This document shows positions 1-5,164 of a stretch of DNA of 7,619 bases, in pieces. The position numbers and the translations under genes were made by a program. The notes beneath the pieces are model-generated. The model was given only the letters and a program-made list of their open reading frames with translations. It ran no database searches and was not told the DNA's origin. Numbering within the stretch: the first letter of the stretch is position 1; each line of letters starts with the position of its first letter. Origin of the DNA: Aequorivita sp. (GTDB lineage: Bacteria; Bacteroidota; Bacteroidia; Flavobacteriales; Flavobacteriaceae); NCBI GenBank assembly GCA_020435865.1, contig JAGQYZ010000366.1, positions 1 through 7,619 of the forward strand, read 5' to 3'.

Positions 1-80
1 GTTAGGTCAAATTCAGCTGAAGCTGACCTGTGTTGCTACACAACTTCGTTGTTCCCACCCCACAGGAAATTTGACCTAAC
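1..80. repeat. 80-bp palindromic element (hairpin), left edge may be cut by the window
   Basis: The first 13 bases (GTTAGGTCAAATT) are the exact reverse complement of 68-80 (AATTTGACCTAAC). Inside, CCTGTG at 27-32 pairs with CACAGG at 61-66, and there are two small hairpins: TCAGC/GCTGA at 13-26 with a TGAA loop, and ACAAC/GTTGT at 40-52 with a three-base loop. The right end CCTAAC runs directly into the next inverted repeat, which shares AAC at 78-80. GTTAGGT fits the integron attC consensus GTTRRRY and ACCTAAC fits RYYYAAC. One reading is therefore that this is the spacer between two attC-like sites; another is a non-autonomous palindromic repeat. No gene is credible here: an antisense open frame through 2-193 only reads the hairpin arms. 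Confidence 0.75.
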
Positions 81-267
81 GCCCCGCTAAACCAAATTGC
101 AAAACGCAATTGATATCCAATCCAGCTTCTAGCTGTCGGCTCAAGCCGCTCACTTGACATAACAATCGCTAAAGGCAATTTGGCAAGGTTCAATTGTATT
201 TTAAAAATACGTGAATAAAATTCACTATTTTTAAAATCCAGAACCTCACTGCGTTTAGCGGGGCGTT
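78..267. repeat. 190-bp multi-arm inverted repeat, attC-like or MITE-like
   Basis: The ends are a perfect 14-bp inverted repeat, AACGCCCCGCTAAA at 78-91 and TTTAGCGGGGCGTT at 254-267. Inside it a second perfect repeat pairs CCAAATTGC (92-100) with GCAATTTGG (175-183). That arm carries two small hairpins, CAGCT/AGCTG at 123-135 and CGGCT/AGCCG at 137-148. A further long hairpin occupies 198-237. The element begins with AAC and ends with GTT, the conserved core bases of integron attC sites, and the next gene starts 22 bp after it, as in a cassette. Against attC, it is longer than most known sites and the bases after GTT (GGCA) do not match RRRY well. No transposase or target duplication is visible. 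Confidence 0.7.
198..237. repeat. Long AT-rich hairpin with one unpaired C, inside the 190-bp element
   Basis: ATTTTAAAAATA at 198-209 pairs exactly with TATTTTTAAAAT at 226-237, and GTGAAT at 211-216 pairs with ATTCAC at 220-225 around an AAA loop. The only interruption of this 18-bp stem is the single C at 210. A lone extrahelical base on one strand is the feature integron integrases use to choose the attC strand, but it can also arise by mutation of any palindrome. It lies 52 bp upstream of the next gene and lacks a U-tract, so it is not an obvious terminator. Confidence 0.75.
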
Positions 268-289
268 GGCAAACATATAAAATCCAAAA

Positions 290-1087
290 ATGCGTAAATT
301 CCAGCTAATCATTTTTCTGATATTTATGGTTGGTTGTTCTCAAAAGCAAACCGACAATCGAATTGCGGAATTTGAAAAAATGTTAGGAAATGAACCAACA
401 AAATCTGTGAATTCACTCGTTTCGGATTTTGAAGAGAATTTAGACAAAATTTATCCGGATTTGTCAACCGAAAAAGCTTACCGAAAATATTTGAAGGAAA
501 TGATTTCAGGACAAGACATTGACAATATGAAAAACGAATGGTTAAAATGGATTGGAATGGGATTAATATTAGTTCCTCTAAATGCAATTTTTCATGAACT
601 TGGCCACTATGCAATGTATCATATATATGATGCTGATAACATAGTTCTACACTACGCTTCTGTTAGTGCTAATACGGACAATTTATCAATAACTCAAAAA
701 GCTATTACAGCTATTTCTGGTCCTTTAATTTCTTATGTGTTTCTCATATTGGCAATTGTTTTTCTTACAAAGCACAAATCGATAGCATGGATGATTTTAG
801 GATTCGTTACAACGTTGAGAGGTCTGGTAAATCTACCCTATTTAATAGCCAATTTAAAAGGGTATGGGCCTTCTCCAAATTTTGATGAGTACAATTTTAG
901 TATCTATATGGACATTGACCCTATCATTGTGAGCGGATTGACCTTAACTATGATATTATTTGCAATCATATACTTTTCAATACTTGCATTTAAACAGAAA
1001 AGATTTATAGGAATTGGATTATTATGGACTTCTGTTGTTTTGGGCTTAATATTTTGGGGGACCTTGGGAAAGTTCCTTTTACCATAA
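290..1087 (+). CDS. Putative lipoprotein with M50-like (HELGH) membrane metalloprotease domain
   Basis: A 265-residue protein of unassigned function. Residues 1-16 form a lipoprotein-type signal (hydrophobic stretch ending MVGC, Cys16 as likely lipidated residue; Met at -3 is a weak lipobox). About 70 polar residues follow, then roughly five hydrophobic segments (near 87-110, 138-160, 164-188, 210-234, 240-262). The first core segment ends in HELGH (102-106), the HExxH zinc motif of M50/site-2-type intramembrane proteases. SGP at 143-145 resembles the glycine/proline motif of that family. The third zinc ligand is uncertain: the usual NPxPxxDG is absent, with NLP at 181-183 and Asp199 as candidates. 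The ATG start at 290 is preceded by an A-rich leader only. The gene stands alone between structured repeats, like a cassette gene. The metalloprotease call rests on short motifs, so activity and substrate are unknown. Confidence 0.7.
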   Translation: MRKFQLIIFLIFMVGCSQKQTDNRIAEFEKMLGNEPTKSVNSLVSDFEENLDKIYPDLSTEKAYRKYLKEMISGQDIDNMKNEWLKWIGMGLILVPLNAIFHELGHYAMYHIYDADNIVLHYASVSANTDNLSITQKAITAISGPLISYVFLILAIVFLTKHKSIAWMILGFVTTLRGLVNLPYLIANLKGYGPSPNFDEYNFSIYMDIDPIIVSGLTLTMILFAIIYFSILAFKQKRFIGIGLLWTSVVLGLIFWGTLGKFLLP

Positions 1088-1096
1088 AAACCATCT

Positions 1097-1161
1097 ACAA
1101 CAATGTATATGAAATCATAGCTCCCATTTGGTCGCTACTCTTTATATACTAACCGTTAACG
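1097..1161. repeat. Short attC-like inverted repeat downstream of the M50-like gene
   Basis: Starting 9 bp after the preceding stop, an imperfect inverted repeat runs from ACAAC (AAC at 1099-1101) to GTT (1155-1157). GTATAT (1105-1110) pairs with ATATAC (1144-1149), and AAA (1112-1114) with TTT (1141-1143), leaving G1111 unpaired. After an unpaired internal loop (TCA against CTC), TAGC (1118-1121) pairs with GCTA (1134-1137) around a 12-base loop. Two paired blocks, an unpaired spacer and a single extrahelical base, bounded by AAC and GTT, is the architecture of an attC site. The box sequences fit the RYYYAAC/GTTRRRY consensus only partly, so this is attC-like rather than a confirmed site. 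There is no U-tract to suggest a terminator. Confidence 0.5.
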
Positions 1162-1163
1162 GT
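1152..1163. other. Perfect 12-bp palindrome ACCGTTAACGGT
   Basis: The sequence equals its own reverse complement. It sits at the right edge of the attC-like repeat and contains its terminal GTT. It could be the fused R'-type box of that repeat or an operator for the Fe-S/GNAT operon that starts 65 bp downstream; nothing in the sequence decides between these. Confidence 0.4.
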
Positions 1164-1227
1164 GATAAAAATGCTCATCACAAAGAATTAATCGAAAAAT
1201 AAAATATCAATTTTAAGAATACTATTT

Positions 1228-1650
1228 ATGAGTGAAATTAGAAAAGAATACACCAATGGAGATTTAACAATTGTTTGGAAACCACAAAAATGTATTCACG
1301 CAGCAGAATGCGTAAAAGCTCTTCCGAAGGTTTACAATCCAAATCGAAAGCCTTGGATTATAGCTGAAGGAGCAGATACCGAAGCGCTAAAAAATCAGAT
1401 AAATAAGTGTCCATCCGGTGCATTGAGTTACTTTATGAATGGAGAAGAAAATAAAGAAGAATACTCTTTAGAAACAAAGGTTGAGGTTTTAGCAAATGGA
1501 CCGTTGTTAGTATATGGTACGCTTAGTGTAAAAGACAAGGATGGTAAATCTGAAAGGAAGAATAAAACCACGGCATTTTGTAGATGTGGGGCATCAAACA
1601 ATAAACCATATTGTGATGGTTCACATATTCAAGCAAATTTTAAAGATTAA
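1228..1650 (+). CDS. YjdI-like Fe-S domain fused to CDGSH iron-sulfur domain
   Basis: A 140-residue, probably cytoplasmic iron-sulfur protein. The N-terminal half matches the YjdI-type (Fer4_19) mono-cluster domain: Cys22, Cys28 and Cys61-Pro62, with CIHAAEC and KCPSGAL around them. The C-terminal half is a CDGSH-type domain with Cys118, Cys120, Cys129 and His133 in the pattern CRCGAS..KPYCDGSH, the three-Cys-one-His ligand set for a 2Fe-2S cluster. The linker (about 72-112) is lysine- and glutamate-rich. Such proteins are thought to act in electron transfer or redox sensing, but the partner here is unknown. The ATG start has an A/T-rich leader and no clear Shine-Dalgarno. The following GNAT gene begins 14 bp after the stop. 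In E. coli yjdI likewise neighbours yjdJ, from general knowledge; the E. coli protein lacks the CDGSH part. Confidence 0.9.
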   Translation: MSEIRKEYTNGDLTIVWKPQKCIHAAECVKALPKVYNPNRKPWIIAEGADTEALKNQINKCPSGALSYFMNGEENKEEYSLETKVEVLANGPLLVYGTLSVKDKDGKSERKNKTTAFCRCGASNNKPYCDGSHIQANFKD

Positions 1651-1664
1651 TTTTTATTATAAAT

Positions 1665-1946
1665 ATGGATATTAAAATTGACGAAACCGACACAAAAGGA
1701 GCTGCTTTTATTGAATCTGATAAAATCAAAATAGCAGAAATGACTTACTCCATTGCCTCACCAAATCTAATCATTATTGACCATACAGCTGTTGATGATT
1801 CACTCAAAGGACAAGGGATTGGAAGAAAATTACTATTGAAAATCATCGAAAAAGCTAGAAACCAAAACATAAAAATAATACCACTGTGTCCTTTTGCAAA
1901 ATCAGTATTTGCTAAAGAAGAAAGTTTACAAGATGTCCTTAAATAG
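1665..1946 (+). CDS. Small GNAT-family acetyltransferase, YjdJ/NATD1-like
   Basis: A 93-residue single-domain protein, the usual length for the short YjdJ/NATD1 branch of the GCN5-related N-acetyltransferases. The acyl-CoA pyrophosphate-binding motif is visible as KGQGIGRKLL (48-57), preceded by a beta-strand with acidic residues (IIIDHTAVDD, 36-45). CPFAKSVFAKE (75-85) corresponds to the conserved C-terminal C-x-F/Y motif of this branch, although the usual HPEY-like ending is replaced by a diverged tail. It lies 14 bp behind the Fe-S gene and is surely co-transcribed with it. The substrate is unknown; the conserved pairing suggests that both proteins serve one process. A probable terminator follows at 1979-2009. 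Confidence 0.85.
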   Translation: MDIKIDETDTKGAAFIESDKIKIAEMTYSIASPNLIIIDHTAVDDSLKGQGIGRKLLLKIIEKARNQNIKIIPLCPFAKSVFAKEESLQDVLK

Positions 1947-1978
1947 GTAAACCTTTATAAAAGTTGAAACCTACTAAC

Positions 1979-2009
1979 AAAGATCTAAGTTAAAAACCTA
2001 ATCTTTTTT
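1979..2009 (+). terminator. Probable rho-independent terminator of the Fe-S/GNAT operon
   Basis: AAAGAT (1979-1984) plus TA (1986-1987) pairs with TA plus ATCTTT (1999-2006), leaving one bulged C at 1985. The stem runs into six consecutive T residues (2004-2009). The stem is AT-rich, so it may be weak, but its position 32 bp after the stop codon fits. Confidence 0.55.
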
Positions 2010-2099
2010 CTACAATTTCGGTATAAATTTCTCGTCATAAATCAGTCCACTCTTCGCGATTGCAAATAGCTGTTTCAAGTGGCCCCACACTTTTATCTG
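2010..2099 (-). pseudogene. Possible decayed Nudix hydrolase N-terminal fragment
   Basis: Read on the minus strand, the gap contains an in-frame stretch HLKQLFAIAKSGLIYDEKF followed by five residues (IPKL plus stop). This resembles the N-terminal domain of a group of Nudix hydrolases, whose pattern from memory is roughly L-Q-x-I-A-x-x-G-L-x-Y. A GTG codon lies at 2090-2088, but there is no ATG and no catalytic Nudix box (GX5EX7REUXEEXGU). If real, it is a remnant of a gene lost when this intergenic region was formed. The alternative is a chance open frame; about 30 residues cannot settle it. The same bases also form a small hairpin, AAGTG/CACTT at 2077-2092. Confidence 0.3.
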
Positions 2100-2142
2100 T
2101 TTAAAGTATTTAAAAAAACAGTACGTAGGGTGTAATAATTCT

Positions 2143-2152
2143 TATCTTCTGG
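2143..2152 (+). promoter_or_regulatory. Candidate promoter element TATCTTCTGG before the sigma gene
   Basis: TATCTTCTGG lies 22 bp before the TTG start of the sigma factor. Nine of ten bases recur at 3377-3386 (TATCTTCGGG), before the secreted repeat protein. It is also close to the Bacteroidota -7 consensus TAnnTTTG, but no TTG box stands about 20 bp upstream. This is a pattern observation, not a mapped promoter. Confidence 0.2.
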
Positions 2153-2174
2153 CACTAAACATTTAAAACAAAGT

Positions 2175-2669
2175 TTGAGCAGCGATTTTTACACCACATC
2201 AATTTTACCCTATTCCGGAATAATTATAAAAATATGTAGGGCTTATACGGATTCTCAAGAAGATTTTGAGGATTATTATCAGGAAGTCTGTTTGCAAATT
2301 TGGAAAAGTAGAGACAAGTTTCGGGGCGAATCCCAATGGTCCACATGGATTTACAGAATAGCGTTAAATATATGTTTAACCCTAATTCGGAAAAAGAAAA
2401 GAACTCGCGAATACAACAGTTCTGACACTTTAAACCAGAAGGAGGAAGTTGAATATAACCCTGCTTTTTCTGATGAAGCTTTGAATTTTTTATATGAGGC
2501 CATTAAACAATTATCTGAAATTGACAGGGCGGTTATTTTACTCTATTTAGAGGAAAAACGAAACACAGAAATTGCTGAAATAATAGGAACAACGCCTAAC
2601 AACATAGGTGTGCGCATTAACAGAATTAAAGAACGTTTAAAAAAATTATTAGATGGAAAAATCAATTGA
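2175..2669 (+). CDS. ECF-type RNA polymerase sigma-70 family factor
   Basis: A 164-residue group 4 (ECF) sigma factor that directs RNA polymerase to an alternative promoter set. Region 2 spans about residues 10-76, with the acidic core-binding helix EDFEDYYQEVCLQIWK (29-44) and the promoter-melting segment FRGESQWSTWIYRIALN (49-65). Region 4 spans about 105-160, with the helix-turn-helix near 130-154 (NTEIAEIIGTTPNNIGVRI). The region-2/region-4 linker is short, as is usual for ECF factors. The start is TTG at 2175: no ATG lies in frame between it and the stop at 2136-2138, and the next residues (SSDFYTT) look like a normal N-terminus. The 3' end overlaps the following gene by 17 nt, implying translational coupling. 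Its signal and regulon are not evident. Confidence 0.93.
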   Translation: MSSDFYTTSILPYSGIIIKICRAYTDSQEDFEDYYQEVCLQIWKSRDKFRGESQWSTWIYRIALNICLTLIRKKKRTREYNSSDTLNQKEEVEYNPAFSDEALNFLYEAIKQLSEIDRAVILLYLEEKRNTEIAEIIGTTPNNIGVRINRIKERLKKLLDGKIN

Positions 2670-3294
2670 ATCAATTTGGAAAGAAGGATTTTTAGATAGC
2701 AACGCTATGATAGCACCAAAACTAAACAATCTCTACGATCAAAAATCGATACACATTATAGACAAGTTTAAAAGAATGTTTAAAATAAACTTAAATGCGC
2801 TTGTCGCATTTTCGTTTGTACTACTTGCAATCTCTTTTTTGGTTAAAGTCCCAGTTATGGGGGGGCTTATGTTCATACTTTTTAATGTATTGGTTATTGT
2901 AAACAAAAGACAATTTAAAAGTTTAAATAAAATTGAAACCAATGTAAGCAGCTATCAATATCTAAAATCTTTTGATGGATGGATGCAAGAACAAATTGCG
3001 GTTAACAAAAAAATGTCGCACTACATTTATCCCTACGTTTTTATCGCTATGGTTTCTGGATTTTGGTTTTCTAGTGCTATTCGTGAAAGTTTAGGTAGAT
3101 TACTTGGCGATTATCACCCTTATATGCTAGCCGGAATACCTGTTTATTGGGTACTTGCAATGCTTGTGATAGTTGTTGTTTTAGGATTTTTTGGAGGCCG
3201 TATTTATAAATGGGATTTGAATTTAGTGTATGGACGTATCCTAAAAAAACTTGCCGAGTTAATTGCAGATATGGAAGAATTAAGAAGCAATTAA
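2653..3294 (+). CDS. Four-helix membrane protein coupled to the ECF sigma factor, candidate anti-sigma
   Basis: A 213-residue protein with no recognised family. A cytoplasmic-looking N-terminus (1-45, containing FLDSNAMIAPKLNNLYDQKS) precedes four hydrophobic segments at about 46-64, 66-83, 124-143 and 159-181. The C-terminal tail (about 183-213) is charged and helical (LKKLAELIADMEELR). There is no cysteine at all, so it cannot carry the HxxxCxxC zinc-type anti-sigma motif. The ATG at 2653 lies within the last codons of the sigma gene (17-nt overlap) with no Shine-Dalgarno, so translation probably depends on re-initiation. A membrane protein coupled in this way to an ECF sigma factor is most simply its negative regulator or sensor. 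That is inference from position, as the sequence gives no direct functional motif. Confidence 0.8.
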   Translation: MEKSIESIWKEGFLDSNAMIAPKLNNLYDQKSIHIIDKFKRMFKINLNALVAFSFVLLAISFLVKVPVMGGLMFILFNVLVIVNKRQFKSLNKIETNVSSYQYLKSFDGWMQEQIAVNKKMSHYIYPYVFIAMVSGFWFSSAIRESLGRLLGDYHPYMLAGIPVYWVLAMLVIVVVLGFFGGRIYKWDLNLVYGRILKKLAELIADMEELRSN

Positions 3295-3319
3295 AAGGTA
3301 AGGTGTGTACAAATTAACG

Positions 3320-3360
3320 GATATTACTGGTGGAATATCATTTCAATCCTTCACAAGGAT
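3320..3360. other. Two tandem small hairpins after the sigma/membrane-protein pair
   Basis: GATATT (3320-3325) pairs with AATATC (3334-3339) around eight bases. Seven bases later ATCCTT (3346-3351) pairs with AAGGAT (3355-3360) around a CAC loop. No T-run follows either stem, so they are not convincing rho-independent terminators. They could slow transcription or protect a transcript end between the sigma pair and the secreted repeat protein gene. Confidence 0.4.
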
Positions 3361-3376
3361 AGAAAATATAATTTAC

Positions 3377-3386
3377 TATCTTCGGG
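3377..3386 (+). promoter_or_regulatory. Candidate promoter element TATCTTCGGG before the secreted repeat protein
   Basis: TATCTTCGGG matches 2143-2152 at nine of ten positions and lies 46 bp before the ATG at 3433. Both are preceded by AT-rich DNA containing TAAT. A shared element would place this gene in the sigma factor's own regulon, but two short similar strings in an AT-rich genome may be chance. Confidence 0.2.
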
Positions 3387-3432
3387 TTAATATGTGTATA
3401 AATACAAACCCTAAAAAATAGGAATCTTGAAA

Positions 3433-4794
3433 ATGAAACTATTTCAATTGTTTTTAATTACTTTTTGTATAAATAGCTATGCACAGCTTGATTTTCAAGA
3501 CCATAACATATCTGCAATAACCGATGGAGCAATATCAGCCTATGCTGCTGATTTAGATGGCGATGGAGATATGGATGTGATTTCAGCTTCTTATAGAGAT
3601 GATACGGTAGCTTGGTATGAAAACACCGATGGTTTGGGAAGTTTTGGCCCACAACTAATAATTTCAGCAAATGCAGATGGTGCAAGATCAGTTTATGCTG
3701 CCGATATAGATGGTGACGGAGATATGGATGTGCTTTCTGCTTCTTCTTTCGACAATAAAGTGGCTTGGTATGAAAACAATGGAGCTGGGAGCTTTGGTTC
3801 TGAGCAAATTATAACCTTGAATGCAGCTAATGTAAAAGCTGTTTTCTTCAGTGATATAGATAATGATGGTGATATAGATGTACTTTCTGCCTCTTTAGAT
3901 GATAATAAAATAGCATGGTACGAAAATACCGATGGGCAAGGAAGTTTTGGACCACAACTGATTATAACAACAGATGCGCTTGCAGCAATAACAGTTTACG
4001 CTGCCGATATAGATGGTGATGATGATATGGATGTACTTTCTGCTTCAAGGTCAGACAATAAAATAGCTTGGTATGAAAATACCGATGGGCTTGGTACTTT
4101 CGGCCCACAATTAATTATAAATACAACTACAACTGAAGTAAGATCAGTTTATGCAATTGATTTAGACGGAGACAATGATGTGGATGTACTTTCAGCCTCT
4201 TTAGGGGATGATAAAATTGCTTGGTATGAAAACACTGACGGACAAGGAAGTTTTGGTCCTCAGCAAGTTATAACAACAAACGCAGATGGTGCATACGGTG
4301 TTAGTGCAACCGATTTAGATATGGATGGCGATATGGATGTACTTTCAGCATCAGAATATGATGATAAAATAGCTTGGTATGAAAATACTGATGGACAAGG
4401 GAGTTTTGATGCCCAACAAATTATAACAACAAATACTGACGGAGCACAAACAATTTATGCTGCCGATATAGATGGAGATGGTGATATGGACTTGCTTTCT
4501 ACTTCTTGGCTTGGCAATAAAGTAGATTGGCATGAAAATTTGAGTTCTTTGTCTATAAATGATACCGCTTTACTAGATTTTTCTGTTTATCCTATACCAA
4601 CAACTGGGGATTTAACGATTAAATCAAAAACAAGAATTGCTGTAATAGAACTGTATAATACAGTAGGGCAATTAGTTTTAGCAAACTCACTTCAAAATAA
4701 AATTGATATTTCAAGCTTAAGTCCAGGTCTTTATTTTATAAGAATAAAAGCCGAAAACGGAATTTTCGGAACTAAAAAAGTTGTAAAGAAGTAA
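3433..4794 (+). CDS. Secreted FG-GAP/VCBS-repeat protein with T9SS sorting domain
   Basis: A 453-residue exported protein. Residues 1-17 are a Sec signal peptide (short lysine start, hydrophobic core, cleavage likely SYA|Q). Residues 39 to about 369 hold seven repeats of 50-51 residues with the core ADIDGDGDMDVLSAS...KIAWYEN; the Dx[DN]xDGDxD part is the calcium-binding loop of FG-GAP/VCBS-type blades, and seven units could close a seven-bladed propeller. Residues about 382-453 are a type A T9SS sorting domain (FSVYPIPTTGDL start, LYNTVGQLV middle, LSPGLYFIRI, ending KKVVKK), which directs the protein across the outer membrane for surface attachment or release. I chose ATG at 3433 over TTG at 3427 because it gives a normal signal peptide. 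No catalytic domain is visible, so a binding or adhesive role is the likeliest guess. Confidence 0.9.
   Translation: MKLFQLFLITFCINSYAQLDFQDHNISAITDGAISAYAADLDGDGDMDVISASYRDDTVAWYENTDGLGSFGPQLIISANADGARSVYAADIDGDGDMDVLSASSFDNKVAWYENNGAGSFGSEQIITLNAANVKAVFFSDIDNDGDIDVLSASLDDNKIAWYENTDGQGSFGPQLIITTDALAAITVYAADIDGDDDMDVLSASRSDNKIAWYENTDGLGTFGPQLIINTTTTEVRSVYAIDLDGDNDVDVLSASLGDDKIAWYENTDGQGSFGPQQVITTNADGAYGVSATDLDMDGDMDVLSASEYDDKIAWYENTDGQGSFDAQQIITTNTDGAQTIYAADIDGDGDMDLLSTSWLGNKVDWHENLSSLSINDTALLDFSVYPIPTTGDLTIKSKTRIAVIELYNTVGQLVLANSLQNKIDISSLSPGLYFIRIKAENGIFGTKKVVKK
3547..4541 (+). repeat. Seven tandem ~153-bp coding repeats
   Basis: Units begin at about 3547, 3700, 3850, 4003, 4156, 4309 and 4462; all are 153 bp except the second (150 bp, one codon shorter) and the truncated last unit. 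Phrases such as GATATGGATGTACTTTC and GCTTGGTATGAAAA recur nearly unchanged between units, so similarity persists at the nucleotide level. This implies recent duplication or gene conversion and possible copy-number variation. The aspartate-rich loop is conserved in all units, with variants such as DIDNDGDID (third) and DLDMDGDMD (sixth). Confidence 0.9.
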
Positions 4795-4945
4795 AAAATA
4801 AGAATACACTAAAAATGATGCGTGTTTTAAGGTTTCTAATTAACAAATCCCATTTAGTTATGAGCATCCCGTTCCTGATTTGTAACGGTTAATATCTTTA
4901 AGAAGCACAATTTAAAGAAATAAGTATTATTCCTATATTTGATTT

Positions 4946-4965
4946 AAAGCAGTGTGCTTTTCTTT
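4946..4965 (+). terminator. Weak rho-independent terminator candidate after the secreted repeat protein
   Basis: AAAGCA (4946-4951) and TGCTTT (4955-4960) form a six-base stem with a GTG loop, followed by TCTTT. It is about 150 bp beyond the stop codon and has a short stem, so confidence is limited. Confidence 0.35.
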
Positions 4966-5095
4966 CCTCAAAAAACATATAAACCATAGGTGCTAGAAAT
5001 CTTGCAGATTTTGAATACAACTAACTTTTTAACTGAATAGCTATGCAGATGTACAAGTATGCACTATAGCCTATTGTAATTATTTAGTAATCTAG

Positions 5096-5116
5096 TTGCG
5101 AAACTGCGCAAAGGTA
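5096..5116. promoter_or_regulatory. Inverted repeat TTGCG/CGCAA overlapping a minus-strand -7-like box
   Basis: TTGCG (5096-5100) and CGCAA (5107-5111) form a five-base inverted repeat separated by six bases. The overlapping 5109-5116, read on the minus strand, is TACCTTTG, an exact fit to the Bacteroidota -7 consensus TAnnTTTG. It could be an operator for the permease 49 bp downstream or a leftward promoter. No minus-strand gene lies to the left and no TTG box stands about 20 bp upstream on that strand, so a functional promoter is doubtful. Confidence 0.2.
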
Positions 5117-5164
5117 CTTGCACAAAAACGTTATTTATAAGGACTCATCATAAAAAAGCAACTA

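Larger units (their letters stand above)
4795..5164. other. 370-bp intergenic region with no gene
   Basis: I see no coding sequence on either strand. It contains a short inverted repeat, ACAAATC (4844-4850) with GATTTGT about 25 bases later, a TATATTTG string at 4934-4941 that fits the Bacteroidota -7 consensus but lacks a TTG box at the right distance, a weak terminator-like hairpin at 4946-4965, and an inverted repeat with a minus-strand promoter-like string at 5096-5116. The promoter of the permease gene should lie here but cannot be placed firmly. Confidence 0.5.

Noticed and set aside
2..193. Minus-strand open frame of 63 codons across the left repeats
   Set aside because: It reads through the arms of the two inverted repeats, has no recognisable protein features and crosses the repeat boundary at 78-80.
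1162..1181. GTGAT/ATCAC hairpin before the Fe-S gene
   Set aside because: A five-base stem with a ten-base loop is too weak to call as a regulatory structure.
3427..3432. TTG at 3427 as the start of the secreted repeat protein
   Set aside because: ATG two codons later (3433) gives an equally good signal peptide and is the more usual start codon.
3458..3685. Minus-strand open frame opposite the secreted repeat protein
   Set aside because: It is the antisense of the signal peptide and first repeats; the histidine- and leucine-rich composition mirrors the sense codons for Asp, Gly and Ala.
3547..4541. Regular ~150-bp repeats as a CRISPR or satellite array
   Set aside because: The units are in-frame coding repeats with conserved calcium-loop residues; unit length and lack of unique spacers exclude CRISPR.
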